Positions 20,215 to 29,353 of a DNA stretch of 64,000 bases are shown here, one piece after another; position 1 is the first letter of the stretch; every line of letters begins with the position of its first letter. Origin of the DNA: Thermoanaerobaculia bacterium (GTDB lineage Bacteria; Acidobacteriota; Thermoanaerobaculia; Multivoradales; Multivoraceae); contig JAJEBV010000027.1 in NCBI GenBank assembly GCA_022822365.1, positions 101,540 to 165,539 of the forward strand. The letters run 5' to 3'. The notes beneath the pieces were generated by a model. It did not search any database and was not told where the DNA came from. It worked only from the letters and a program-made list of their open reading frames with translations. The translations under genes were made by a program, and so were the position numbers.

Positions 20215-22014
20215 ATGATGAGTCTGCAGAACCCGGCGCGGGAGTACAGCTCGGATTGGGTCCTGCTGAACATGGCCGCCCGGCTCAGATGGCTGTGCGG
20301 CGTGCTGGGCGTGGCCCTGGCGGTCGTGATCGGCGCCTACTGGTATCACCAGATCATTCGGGCGGAGCACTACGAACGTCTGGCCGAGAACAACCGGCTG
20401 CGGGTGCTGCGACTGGACGCGCCGAGGGGCCTGATCTACGACCGTTCGGGGCGGATCCTGGTCGAGAACACGCCCACTTTCCGCTTGATGATCGACCGCA
20501 GCGCGAGCTCTGACCTTGGCGCCAGTCTGGCCTTCGCGGCCGGGATCCTCGGCCGGGAGGAGCGGGAGCTCAGGGCCGCGCTGGAGCGTCATCGGGGCGT
20601 GGCCCGGGAGGTGCCCGTGCTGCTGGCCGAAGACCTGGAGCTGACCCAGGTCGCCCGGTTCGAGGTTTCGGAGCCCGAGCATCCGGAGTTCGAGATCTCC
20701 ACGTCGAGGCGCCGGCTGTACCGGCACAGCTTTCAGACAGCTCATGTGGTGGGCTATCTGGGCGAACCCACTCCAGCCGAACACGACCGCGACGACTCGC
20801 TGGCGGCCGGGGATCTGGTAGGCCGCAGCGGCGTGGAACTGCTGCGGGATCGCCGGCTGCGCGGAAACCACGGGGAACGGATCGTGGTCGTCGACAGCCG
20901 GGGCCGCCTGATGGGCGAGGACGTGCAGCGGGCGGACGCCGAGCCCGGCGAGTCCGTGACCCTGACGATCGACCTGCGGCTGCAGCAATTGGCCGAGAGC
21001 CTGCTGGCGGACAAGGCCGGCGCGATCGTCGCGCTCGACCCCCGCGACGGCGCGGTCCGGGCGATGGTCTCCTCGCCGTCGTTCGACCCGAACCGCTTCG
21101 CCGGCCGGCTGAGCCAGGAGGACTGGGACCGGATCGTCCACGCACCGGGAAAGCCCCTGCAGAACCGCGCGATCCAGAACACCTACCCGCCGGGCTCGGT
21201 GTTCAAGATCGTGATGGCGGTGGCGGGTCTCGCGGAGGGGCTGCTTGACCCCGAGGAACGGGTCTACTGCAGCGGCGCGACCCGGCTCTACGACCGCCGC
21301 TGGCGTTGCTGGCAGCGGCGTGGGCACGGCTTCGTCGATCTGCGCGGGGCCCTGCAGCACTCCTGCGACACCTACTTCTACCGGCAGGGCGTCAAGATCG
21401 GAATCGAGGTGATCGCCGCCTACGCCCGGCGGCTCGGGCTGGGTGGCCGAACGGGAGTCGAACTCCCCGGCGAGAGCGAGGGTCTCGTACCCGACCCCGA
21501 GTGGAGCAGGGATCGGCGAGGCTATCCGTGGTATCCGGGCGAAACGGTCTCGGTCGCGATAGGCCAGGGGCCGCTGCTGACTTCGCCGCTGCAGGTGGCG
21601 GTGATGACCGCCGCGGTGGCGAACGGGGGGTTCCGTGTGCGCCCGTACCTGGTCGCGGGCGGCGGGGAGCCTCCCGAGCCGCTCGGCCTGGATGCCGAAG
21701 TGATCGCCTTCGTCGCCGAAGCGCTCGCCAACGTCGTCGCGAACGGAACCGGACGCAGTGCCAGGACGCCGGTGGTGGCCGTCGCGGGCAAGACGGGAAC
21801 CGCCCAGGTCGTCGCGCAGGAGACCTGGATCCGCTCGGAGGATCTCCCGCCCGATCAGGCCGACCACGCCTGGTTCACCTCCTACGCTCCGGTGGACGCG
21901 CCGGAACTGGTGGTCGTCGTCTTCGTCGAGAACGGGGGCAGGGGCTCGGAAGCTGCGGCGCCGCTGGCGAGAGAGTTGATCGAGGATCACTTCGGTGCTG
22001 CCGCAGGAACCTGA
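20215..22014 (+). CDS. mrdA: Penicillin-binding protein 2 (elongasome transpeptidase)
   Basis: This class B PBP of 599 aa cross-links peptidoglycan during elongation and partners with RodA. A single N-terminal membrane helix (about 24-43) is followed by the pedestal domain (APRGLIYDRSGRILVENTP). In the transpeptidase domain the nucleophile motif is S328-V-F-K331 in YPPGSVFK, the second motif is in HSCDTYFY (SxD type) and K526-T-G in VAGKTGTAQV is the third. The ATG lies 13 nt after mreD, and the last 20 nt overlap rodA. Confidence 0.95.
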   Translation: MMSLQNPAREYSSDWVLLNMAARLRWLCGVLGVALAVVIGAYWYHQIIRAEHYERLAENNRLRVLRLDAPRGLIYDRSGRILVENTPTFRLMIDRSASSDLGASLAFAAGILGREERELRAALERHRGVAREVPVLLAEDLELTQVARFEVSEPEHPEFEISTSRRRLYRHSFQTAHVVGYLGEPTPAEHDRDDSLAAGDLVGRSGVELLRDRRLRGNHGERIVVVDSRGRLMGEDVQRADAEPGESVTLTIDLRLQQLAESLLADKAGAIVALDPRDGAVRAMVSSPSFDPNRFAGRLSQEDWDRIVHAPGKPLQNRAIQNTYPPGSVFKIVMAVAGLAEGLLDPEERVYCSGATRLYDRRWRCWQRRGHGFVDLRGALQHSCDTYFYRQGVKIGIEVIAAYARRLGLGGRTGVELPGESEGLVPDPEWSRDRRGYPWYPGETVSVAIGQGPLLTSPLQVAVMTAAVANGGFRVRPYLVAGGGEPPEPLGLDAEVIAFVAEALANVVANGTGRSARTPVVAVAGKTGTAQVVAQETWIRSEDLPPDQADHAWFTSYAPVDAPELVVVVFVENGGRGSEAAAPLARELIEDHFGAAAGT

Positions 22015-23110
22015 TCGCTGGCATCTGCTGCGCCGGGTCCGGTCCGTCAGCTGGCTGCTCGGCGGGTCGGCGCTGGCGTTGTCGGTGATCGGCCTGGTCG
22101 TCATTTCGAGTGCCTCCGCGGACATGAACACGGACTACGAAGTGCGCCAGTCGGCGTGGATCGCTCTGGGTCTGGTGGTCCTGGCGGCGGCCGCCGCGGT
22201 CGACTACACGTTCCTGCTCCGCTACGCCTTCTGGATCTACCTGGCGGCGGTGGCGGTACTCGCCGCGGTGACCTTCTTCGGCCACGAAGCGGGCGGCGCC
22301 CGGAGCTGGATCGGGATAGGCGGTTTCGGCGGTCAGCCGTCGGACTTCTGCAAGATCGCAACGGTCCTCCTGCTGGCCCGTCACATGGCCGAAGCGCAGG
22401 CGCCGGTGGCGCCTCGCGGCTGGCTTTGGTCGGCTTCGGCGTTCGTCGTTGCGCCGGTGTTGCTGATCGCCCTGCAGCCGGACATGGGCGGCGCCCTGAT
22501 GTTCGTGCCGATGCTCGCGGCGATGTCCATCGTCGCCGGCCTCAGGCTCCGGTCGGCCCTGATCGCGCTGGGGGTGGCCGCGGTGGTCGCGGGCGCCATC
22601 TGGGTCTTCGCCCTGCAGGACTACCAGAAGGACCGGGTGTCGAGCTTCTTCAGGCCCGACGCGGACCCGCTGGGGTCGGGCTACCAGGTGCGCCAGAGCC
22701 GCATCGCCATCGGGTCAGGCCAGATGCTGGGCAAGGGATACGGCGAGGGCACGCAGTCGAATCTGCAGTTCCTGCCGACGCCTCACACCGATTTCGTGTT
22801 CGCCGTGCTGGGCGAGGAGTACGGGTTCATGGGCGTCACCGTCGTCCTGGGGCTGCTCCTCCTCTACCTGGGAAACGGCGTGCGCGCGGCCCTGGCCGCG
22901 CGAGACCCGGCCGGCATGCTGCTCGTCGTCGGCCTGCTCGCCTTCATCGCGGGCCACGTTCTCTACAATACGGCGATGGTGGTCGGCCTGCTTCCGATCA
23001 CCGGCATCCCGCTGCCCTTCCTCAGCTACGGCGGCTCCTTCATGCTCTTCTGTTGTGCGGCCACCGGGTTGATGATCCGCGTCGACGTTCAGCGCTTCGT
23101 CAACATCTGA
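21995..23110 (+). CDS. rodA: SEDS-family peptidoglycan glycosyltransferase RodA
   Basis: The 371-aa polytopic membrane protein polymerises lipid II glycan strands with PBP2. It shows about ten hydrophobic helices and the SEDS motifs GGARSWI and QPSDFCKIATVLLLAR (usually QPSEFAK), then a large periplasmic loop with SGYQVRQSRIAIGSGQMLGKGYGEGTQ split by helices, and the C-terminal PFLSYGGSFMLF. The GTG start lies inside the end of mrdA, giving a 20-nt overlap that implies coupled translation. Confidence 0.95.
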   Translation: MLPQEPDRWHLLRRVRSVSWLLGGSALALSVIGLVVISSASADMNTDYEVRQSAWIALGLVVLAAAAAVDYTFLLRYAFWIYLAAVAVLAAVTFFGHEAGGARSWIGIGGFGGQPSDFCKIATVLLLARHMAEAQAPVAPRGWLWSASAFVVAPVLLIALQPDMGGALMFVPMLAAMSIVAGLRLRSALIALGVAAVVAGAIWVFALQDYQKDRVSSFFRPDADPLGSGYQVRQSRIAIGSGQMLGKGYGEGTQSNLQFLPTPHTDFVFAVLGEEYGFMGVTVVLGLLLLYLGNGVRAALAARDPAGMLLVVGLLAFIAGHVLYNTAMVVGLLPITGIPLPFLSYGGSFMLFCCAATGLMIRVDVQRFVNI

Positions 23111-23142
23111 GCGGGCCGTCAGGGACGGCCGCCGGCACCGAC

Positions 23143-24609
23143 ATGCACAGGGAGCTTCTGGTCGAAGGCGACCCGCACCAGACCCGCCTCGCCGTCCTGG
23201 AGGCCGGCCGGCTGGTGGAGTTCTTCGTCGAGCGCCATCGTGGCCGCGGCCTCGTCGGCAACGTCTACAAGGGGAGGGTACGGCGGGTTCTTCCCGGCAT
23301 GAGGGCTGCCTTCGTCGACCTGGGACTGGAACGGGACGGCTACCTGTACCTCGAGGAGATGGCGGTTGACGAGTCGGGAGCGCCAGGCGGTGACGGCCGG
23401 CGGACGAGTCCTGGCATCCCGCGGCGGGGTCAGGAAGTGGTCGTTCAGATCGCCAGGGAAAGACTGGCGGACAAGGGACCGCGGGTCACGACCGAGATCA
23501 CGCTTCCCGGCCGGTACCTGGTGCTGACGCCCCTGGCCGGTCGGTTGGGGATCTCCAGGCGGATCGATGATCCGGACGAACGGGCGCGTCTGGAGACGGT
23601 GGCCCTGGAAGGGTGGGGCGATGCGCTCGAAGCGACGGGTTGCATCGTGCGCACGGCGGCGGCGGGGGCGCCGGCGGATGACCTCGGGAGGGAGTACGGG
23701 CTTCTGGCCGAGGTCTGGCGGGAGATCGAGGGGCGGGCGGTCGCGACCGCGGCCCCGGCACTGCTCCACCAGGAGGAAGAACTCGCGGTACGGGTCATTC
23801 GCGACCACTTCGGGGAGGACTTCAGCGCCCTGCTGGTCGACGGCGCCGATGCACACAGGGTCATCCGCGAGTACCTCGGGCGGGTCCAGCCGGAACTCCT
23901 GACGAGGCTGGAGAAGAGCCGCCGCGGTCTGTTCGATCGCTACCGGATCGACGCTGCCGTCGACGCCGCGCTGGAGCCGCGGGCGCCGCTGCCGTCCGGC
24001 GGCTATCTGGTCATCAACCAGACCGAGGCGCTGGTGGCCATCGACGTGAACTCCGGCCGCGATGTCGGCCGTGGCGATTTCCGCGACACGATCCTCCGGA
24101 CCAATCTCGAAGCGGTAGCGGAAGCCGTCCGCCAGATACGGCTGCGGGACCTGTCCGGCATCCTCGTCATCGACCTGATCGACATGGAACACGAAGAAGA
24201 TCGTCGCGCGGTGTTCGCGCGGCTCGAGGCGGAACTGCGGAAGGACCGCGCCCGGAAGCGGGTGCTCGAGATCTCGAAGTTCGGCCTGGTTCAACTCACA
24301 CGGCAGAGGCGGCGCGAGAACCTGGAGCGGGCGCTCATGGGGCCCTGCCCGACCTGCCGGGGCCGGGGCCGGATCAAGTCCGTCGCGACGATCTGCCTGG
24401 AGTTGCGGCGAACCTGTCTGGCGCACGCCGGCCGCGGTTGCCGCCAGTTGACGGTGCGGGTCCACCCGGAGGTGCTGGACGGCCTGAACGGTTCCGAATC
24501 GGACGTGCTGGACGGGATGCAGGGAGCGTTCGACGTCCCCATCCTGCTCCGGGCGGATCCGGCCCTCGATCGGGAGCGTTTCGTCGTAACCGAGATCGAA
24601 GGGTCTTGA
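23143..24609 (+). CDS. rng: Ribonuclease G/E family endoribonuclease
   Basis: The 488-aa protein is close to E. coli RNase G in length, without the long C-terminal scaffold of RNase E. It has an S1-like RNA-binding domain (about 35-125, GNVYKGRVRRVLPGMRAAFVD), the catalytic region with aspartates in VAIDVNSGRDVG and LVIDLIDM, and the zinc-link CPTCRGRG that joins dimers. RNase G matures 16S rRNA 5' ends and turns over mRNA. In E. coli rng follows mreBCD, so the linkage here is familiar. The stop overlaps the TTG of the next gene (TTGA). Confidence 0.93.
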   Translation: MHRELLVEGDPHQTRLAVLEAGRLVEFFVERHRGRGLVGNVYKGRVRRVLPGMRAAFVDLGLERDGYLYLEEMAVDESGAPGGDGRRTSPGIPRRGQEVVVQIARERLADKGPRVTTEITLPGRYLVLTPLAGRLGISRRIDDPDERARLETVALEGWGDALEATGCIVRTAAAGAPADDLGREYGLLAEVWREIEGRAVATAAPALLHQEEELAVRVIRDHFGEDFSALLVDGADAHRVIREYLGRVQPELLTRLEKSRRGLFDRYRIDAAVDAALEPRAPLPSGGYLVINQTEALVAIDVNSGRDVGRGDFRDTILRTNLEAVAEAVRQIRLRDLSGILVIDLIDMEHEEDRRAVFARLEAELRKDRARKRVLEISKFGLVQLTRQRRRENLERALMGPCPTCRGRGRIKSVATICLELRRTCLAHAGRGCRQLTVRVHPEVLDGLNGSESDVLDGMQGAFDVPILLRADPALDRERFVVTEIEGS

Positions 24610-26837
24610 CGGCCGGGGCCGAAGGACCGGAACGCCGGTTCGAGTTCGACGACCTCACGGGCGCGGTCACGCCGACCGCCGTGGACGGTGACCTGGGCGC
24701 CGGCTTCGAGGAGACCCTGCGGCGGCTGCTGGATCCGGGGAGCGGCCGGCGCAGCCTGCACTGGGGACGCAGCTACCTCTACGAAGCCGGCTGGCGAGGG
24801 GCCGCGGAGGCGGCCGAGACGGCCGTGGTCGTCAAGCAGTTCCGCCACGACGATCTGCACGCGCGGCTCCGTCGCCGCCGCCGGGGCAGCCGGGCTCGCC
24901 TGAGCTTCCGGGCCGCGCGCCGCTTCCGGCGTCTCGGGATCCCGACGCCGGAACCGCTCCTCTATGCGGAGTCCAACACGATCGACGGTCCCGCCTGGTA
25001 CGTCTGCCGGCTGGTGCCGGACGCGCTGGAGTTGCGCTACGTCCTGCGGGCCCTGAACGGCGGCACGGGAGCCGACCAGTTTCCCGGAATCCACGGCCCG
25101 ACCCTGTTGCGGAGGGTCGGGGCGCTGGCCGCGGAGCTGCACCGCCACGGCGTCTGGTTCAGGGATCTGACCTCCGGCAACGTCCTCCTGTCGGAAGCGA
25201 CGACCGAGGCGGAGCTCTTCCTGGTCGACCTGAACCGCGCCCGTTTCCGCCGACGGCTGTCGACCAGTCAGCGACTGAGGGACCTCAGCCGGATGCCGGT
25301 GCTGCGGCAGGAGGATCGCGCCGAGTACCTGGCCGGCTACCGGCCGGGCGGCCTGCCGCGGCTTCAGCGAATCTGGTTCGAGATCTGCCACCGCGCCTTC
25401 CGTTTCAAGTTGGGATCGAAGCAGGGCGCGCGCCGGGGCCTGCGGCGTCTGTCCGATCTCCTCCTGCCGCGCCGCCGCGCCCACCCCCACGTTCCCGACG
25501 CGGAACGCGGGGCCACGGCCACCGAGCGCACGGTCTGGGATCCGCTGACCGATCAGCCGCATCAGCAGGCCACCCGCGGCCAGCGCCTCGGCGTGCGCCT
25601 GCGCGACGCCGGCCACCACGCGCGGCCGCTGCTTCGATCCGCCGGACCGCTGCTCCTGTCGGTCGCGGAGGCGCGTCGCGTCAGGCGTGCCCTCGACCGC
25701 GCGCCGGCGCCGGTCCGTTTCGGCGGCCTGGGCGTCGCGGTCGGCCCCGGCTCGGCCCCGGTCCCTTCCCTGGCCGCGGCGATCGAGGAGCTCGGAGTCG
25801 AGACCGTGCTCCTGCGGTTCCACCTCTGGCAGGGCGTCGACCGCGATCTGCTGGAACTGGCGCGGATTCTCCGCCGTGGCGAGCGGCCGGTCGACCTGGT
25901 GTTCCAGTTCAGCCAGGACCGGTCGCTGGTTCGGGACGCCGGGCTCTGGCGGCGACGGGTCGAGGAAGCCGCGGCCGCGCTCGCTCCCTGCGGGCGCCGG
26001 TTCCTGATCGGCCAGGCGCCCAATCGCAGCAAGTGGGGCGTCTGGCGGCCCGGGGACTACTGGAACCTGCTGGCGGCCGGCGCCGAGGCCGTACGGGCCC
26101 AGTGCCGCGACGCCAGCGTTCTCGCACCCGCGGTGATCGACTTCGAACCTCACGCGACAGCGGCTCTGATCCACTCGGGAAGGCCGGAGCGCCGGTTCGA
26201 CGTTCTGGCGAGCCAGCTCTACGTCGACCGGCGGGGCGCGCCGGAGAACCGCCAGCTCGGCTTCGACCTCGCCGGCAAGCTGGCGGTTCTGCGCTCCCTG
26301 GCTCGCAGGGCCCCGGACTGCGCGTCGGACAGGAGCTGGGTCACCGAGTTCAACTGGCCGCTCGCCGAGGGTCCGCACGCCCCCGCCGGCCGCGATGTCG
26401 CCGTGGACGAGGACGCCCAGGCCAGCTACCTGGTCCGCTATGCCCTGGAGGCGCTGGGCAGCGGTCTGGCGGAGCGCGTCTACTGGTGGCAGTTGGCGGC
26501 CGCGGGTTACGGCCTGCTCGACCCGCGGGGCGGCCGCCTTCGGCGGCGCCCCGCCTGGCTCGCCCTGCGTCAACTCCAGCGCGAGCTGGCCGGCGCGGAG
26601 GTCCTGCGCCTGCGGATGCCGTCAGGGCTGCGCGGCTACCGGGCGGTCCGGGAGGGGCGCGAGATCCGGGTCGTCTGGGCGCTGGACGGCCGCGGTCGCT
26701 CCTACCGGCCGCGGAGGGAGGTACGCGCGGTGCGCGACCGCGATGGACGGGAACTCGACCGGGTTCCCGCCGTGCTTGCCGGGGCGCCGGTGTACCTCGA
26801 GTGCGATACCGCCGGTCCGGCCCGCGCACCCGCGTAA
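24606..26837 (+). CDS. Fusion of LPS-kinase-like domain and glycoside-hydrolase-like domain
   Basis: The 743-aa protein joins two catalytic-looking parts. Residues 1-290 resemble lipopolysaccharide core/Kdo kinases (WaaP/InaA type): Lys77 in VVVKQF, catalytic loop with Asp187 in FRDLTSGN and metal-binding Asp208 in LVDLNRAR. About 375-690 look like a TIM-barrel glycosidase, with Glu581 in WVTEFNW as likely acid/base and YWWQLAAAGYGLLD at the last strands; a small beta domain ends the protein. The two are linked by an Arg-rich segment. No signal peptide is seen, so both parts may be cytoplasmic. The TTG start overlaps the rng stop (TTGA) after GAAGGG. A polysaccharide ABC exporter follows at once, so a role in finishing or controlling an exported glycan is inferred. 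Neither activity is proven. Confidence 0.7.
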   Translation: MTAGAEGPERRFEFDDLTGAVTPTAVDGDLGAGFEETLRRLLDPGSGRRSLHWGRSYLYEAGWRGAAEAAETAVVVKQFRHDDLHARLRRRRRGSRARLSFRAARRFRRLGIPTPEPLLYAESNTIDGPAWYVCRLVPDALELRYVLRALNGGTGADQFPGIHGPTLLRRVGALAAELHRHGVWFRDLTSGNVLLSEATTEAELFLVDLNRARFRRRLSTSQRLRDLSRMPVLRQEDRAEYLAGYRPGGLPRLQRIWFEICHRAFRFKLGSKQGARRGLRRLSDLLLPRRRAHPHVPDAERGATATERTVWDPLTDQPHQQATRGQRLGVRLRDAGHHARPLLRSAGPLLLSVAEARRVRRALDRAPAPVRFGGLGVAVGPGSAPVPSLAAAIEELGVETVLLRFHLWQGVDRDLLELARILRRGERPVDLVFQFSQDRSLVRDAGLWRRRVEEAAAALAPCGRRFLIGQAPNRSKWGVWRPGDYWNLLAAGAEAVRAQCRDASVLAPAVIDFEPHATAALIHSGRPERRFDVLASQLYVDRRGAPENRQLGFDLAGKLAVLRSLARRAPDCASDRSWVTEFNWPLAEGPHAPAGRDVAVDEDAQASYLVRYALEALGSGLAERVYWWQLAAAGYGLLDPRGGRLRRRPAWLALRQLQRELAGAEVLRLRMPSGLRGYRAVREGREIRVVWALDGRGRSYRPRREVRAVRDRDGRELDRVPAVLAGAPVYLECDTAGPARAPA

Positions 26838-26838
26838 G

Positions 26839-27651
26839 ATGCTCGCGGCAATGGTCGACTTGGCCCGAACGCTGGTCCGCTACCGCAGCCTGCTCTGGAC
26901 TCTGGTCATGCGGGAGCTGCGCGCCCGCTACCGGGGCAGCGTCCTGGGGTTTCTGTGGTCCCTGCTCAATCCCCTCCTGCTGCTCGCCGTCTACTCGTTC
27001 GTCTTCGGCATGATCCTGAAGCGCTCGGACCTGGTGGCGGTCGAGCCGTACGGCGTGTTTCTCGTGACCGGTCTGTTCCCCTGGATCTGGGTCTCCACCT
27101 CGTTGCTGGAAGGCTGCACGTCGCTCACGGCCAACGGAGGCCTGATCCGGAAGGCCGTGTTCCCGGTCGAGGTGCTGCCGGCGGTGGCGGTGGCGGCAAA
27201 CCTGGTGCATTTCCTCCTGGCGCTGCCGATCGTCGGGGTCGCCCTGGTCGCCGCCCGCCTGCTCGGCTATCCGATCTCCGGCTGGACGGCCGTCCTGCTG
27301 CCTGCCGTTCTGGCGATCGAACTGGTCATGGTCGCCGGCCTCGCCTTCGCGCTCTCGGCTCTCTGCGTTCACTTCAAGGACGTGCGGGATCTCCTCGGCA
27401 ACCTGCTCGTCCTCGCCTTCTTCCTCGCGCCGATCATCTACACCCTGAGCGACCTGCCACCACAGTTCGCGAGGGTGGTGCAACTGAACCCGATGACTTC
27501 GTTCACGACCGCTACGCAGGATCTCCTGTTCTTCGGCCGCCTGCCCGAACTCCACGTGTGGGCGATCATGGCCGCGATCGCCGCCGTGTCGTGGGTGGCG
27601 GGCGCGGGCCTCTTCTCCCGCCTCTCCGACACCCTGGCCGAGGCGGTCTGA
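26839..27651 (+). CDS. Polysaccharide ABC transporter permease (Wzm/ABC-2 type)
   Basis: The 270-aa inner-membrane protein belongs to the ABC-2 family that exports O-antigen, capsule or teichoic-acid-like glycans. It starts with the typical cytoplasmic motif LVMRELRARYRGSVLGFLWSLLNPLL and has six hydrophobic helices; HFKDVRDLLG and QLNPMTSF are family motifs in loops. ATG 26839 is 1 nt after the previous stop; ATG 26851 is possible. It pairs with the ATPase that follows 1 nt later. Confidence 0.9.
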   Translation: MLAAMVDLARTLVRYRSLLWTLVMRELRARYRGSVLGFLWSLLNPLLLLAVYSFVFGMILKRSDLVAVEPYGVFLVTGLFPWIWVSTSLLEGCTSLTANGGLIRKAVFPVEVLPAVAVAANLVHFLLALPIVGVALVAARLLGYPISGWTAVLLPAVLAIELVMVAGLAFALSALCVHFKDVRDLLGNLLVLAFFLAPIIYTLSDLPPQFARVVQLNPMTSFTTATQDLLFFGRLPELHVWAIMAAIAAVSWVAGAGLFSRLSDTLAEAV

Positions 27652-27652
27652 G

Positions 27653-28993
27653 TTGAGCCCGCCGGCGGTTGCGGCGAGTGGCCTTTGCAAGCGGTACCGG
27701 CGCGCCGCCGGCGGATACCGGCTGCGGACGCTGAAGAGCGCGCTGCTCGAAGGAAGCCTGACCGGGGGCCTGGCCTCGGGTGAAGTCGTCGAGGCCCTGA
27801 CCGACGTCAGCTTCGAGGTCGCGGCCGGGGAGGCGGTGGGGATCATAGGCGGCAACGGTTCGGGCAAGTCGACGCTGATCAAGCTCGTGGCCGGTCTGTT
27901 GCCGCCGACTTCCGGCGAACTCTCGGTGAACGGACGGGTCGCGGCCCTGATCGAGCTCGGCGCGGGCTTTCATCCCGAGATCTCCGGCCGGGAGAACATC
28001 TTCATCAACGGAGCGCTGCTCGGGCTGAGCCGGCGGCGGATCGAGCAGCGCTACGACGACATCGTGGAGTTCGCGGGTCTCGGCGACTTCATCGAGGAGC
28101 CGATCAAGTACTACTCCTCCGGCATGTACGTGCGGCTCGGCTTCTCGGTCGCCATTCACACCAGCCCGGAAGTGCTTCTGGTCGACGAGGTTCTCGCCGT
28201 CGGGGACGAGGAGTTCGTTCACCGCTGCCTGGCGCGGATCGAGGAGCACCTGGCCGGGGGCGGCACCTTGCTCGTGGTCAGCCACACGATGACGCTGATC
28301 GACGAGATCTGCGACCGGGCGATGTGGCTGGACGGCGGGCGGGTCCGGGGCCTGGGGTCGACGCGACGGGTCATCGACGCCTACCTGGAGTCGGTGGCGG
28401 CGCGCGAGGGCGAGGCCCACGACCGGCGCCGCCAGTCGGCCGAAGGAGAGCAGGCCGCGACCGCGCCCGCGGACGCTGGCGAGGAGGTCGCGCGCTGGGG
28501 TTCGGGCCAGGCCGAGATCCTGGCGGCGCGGCTGCTGGCCGGCGACGAGCGGCAGGAGCGCTACCACGTCCACTGCGGGGAAGCGGTGGCCTTCGAGCTC
28601 GACGTCGAACCAAGAGAGGAACTGTCCGACTTCGTCTTCGGCGTCGGCGTCAAGACACCGCGGGGCGTCGACTGCTGGGGCACGAACACCGATCTGGCCG
28701 GCTACGAACCGCGCTCTCTCGCCGGGCCCGTGCGGGTGCGGCTCGTCTGTCCGGAGCTGCGGCTGGCGCCGGGCGAGTACACCGTGGATGTCGCGGTTCA
28801 CGCCCGCGACGGCAGGGCGTACGATTACCGCCGCCGGGCGCTGCGGTTCACGGTGACGGAGAGCACGTCGCTGAGGAGCATCGGCCTCTACCTGCCCGAC
28901 CACGAGTGGCAGGTGGAGACGCTGGGCGCGCGGACCGACATCGACTGGCTCTCGCCCGGCGAGCAGGCCGGTTATCAACGGAGGATCGAATGA
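27653..28993 (+). CDS. Polysaccharide ABC transporter ATPase with C-terminal glycan-binding domain (Wzt type)
   Basis: The 446-aa protein has an ATPase domain (about 1-250) with Walker A GGNGSGKST, the GRENIFINGALLGL motif typical of O-antigen exporters, signature YYSSGMYVRLGFSVA, Walker B VLLVDEVLAVGD and switch histidine in VVSHTM. The C-terminal part (about 290-440) matches Wzt carbohydrate-recognition domains, which bind the modified end of the glycan before export. The TTG start is 1 nt after the permease stop and the end overlaps the next gene by ATGA. An export system with such a domain implies a chain-terminating modification, for which the upstream kinase-like domain is a candidate. 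Confidence 0.9.
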   Translation: MSPPAVAASGLCKRYRRAAGGYRLRTLKSALLEGSLTGGLASGEVVEALTDVSFEVAAGEAVGIIGGNGSGKSTLIKLVAGLLPPTSGELSVNGRVAALIELGAGFHPEISGRENIFINGALLGLSRRRIEQRYDDIVEFAGLGDFIEEPIKYYSSGMYVRLGFSVAIHTSPEVLLVDEVLAVGDEEFVHRCLARIEEHLAGGGTLLVVSHTMTLIDEICDRAMWLDGGRVRGLGSTRRVIDAYLESVAAREGEAHDRRRQSAEGEQAATAPADAGEEVARWGSGQAEILAARLLAGDERQERYHVHCGEAVAFELDVEPREELSDFVFGVGVKTPRGVDCWGTNTDLAGYEPRSLAGPVRVRLVCPELRLAPGEYTVDVAVHARDGRAYDYRRRALRFTVTESTSLRSIGLYLPDHEWQVETLGARTDIDWLSPGEQAGYQRRIE

Positions 28994-29304
28994 GCGACCA
29001 ACCCAAGGAAGGATCGGCCGACCAGGATGCGTCCTCGTCGATCAACGTCAAGATCGGCGACGCCGAGCTCAAGGGGGCCTACTCCAACCTGCTGCGCATC
29101 ACCCACACCCGCGAGGAGTTCATCCTCGACTTCATCAACGTGGTTCCGCCTCAGGGCATCGTCAGCGCCAGGATCGTGACCAGCCCCGGGCATCTCAAGC
29201 GGATCATCCGGGCCCTGGGCACGAACCTGCGGCGCTACGAGGAGGTCCACGGGGTGATCGAGGAGGCGCCCGACCCGACGGAGCCGTCCGGTCGCGTCAA
29301 TTAA
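28990..29304 (+). CDS. DUF3467 family protein
   Basis: The 104-aa soluble protein matches the DUF3467 pattern: INVKIGDAELKGAYSNLLRI, THTREEFILDFINV and GIVSARIVTSPGHLKRI, with a trailing LGTNLRRYEEVHG. The function is unknown. Its ATG overlaps the TGA of the ABC ATPase, so it is translated with the exporter, but the family is widespread in bacteria outside such loci. Ends about 50 bp before the convergent acyl-CoA synthetase stop. Confidence 0.85.
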   Translation: MSDQPKEGSADQDASSSINVKIGDAELKGAYSNLLRITHTREEFILDFINVVPPQGIVSARIVTSPGHLKRIIRALGTNLRRYEEVHGVIEEAPDPTEPSGRVN

Positions 29305-29353
29305 CGCGCTGACTCCCAGTGCAATCGCGGCGACCCCGTCTGGCGCGCAGACG

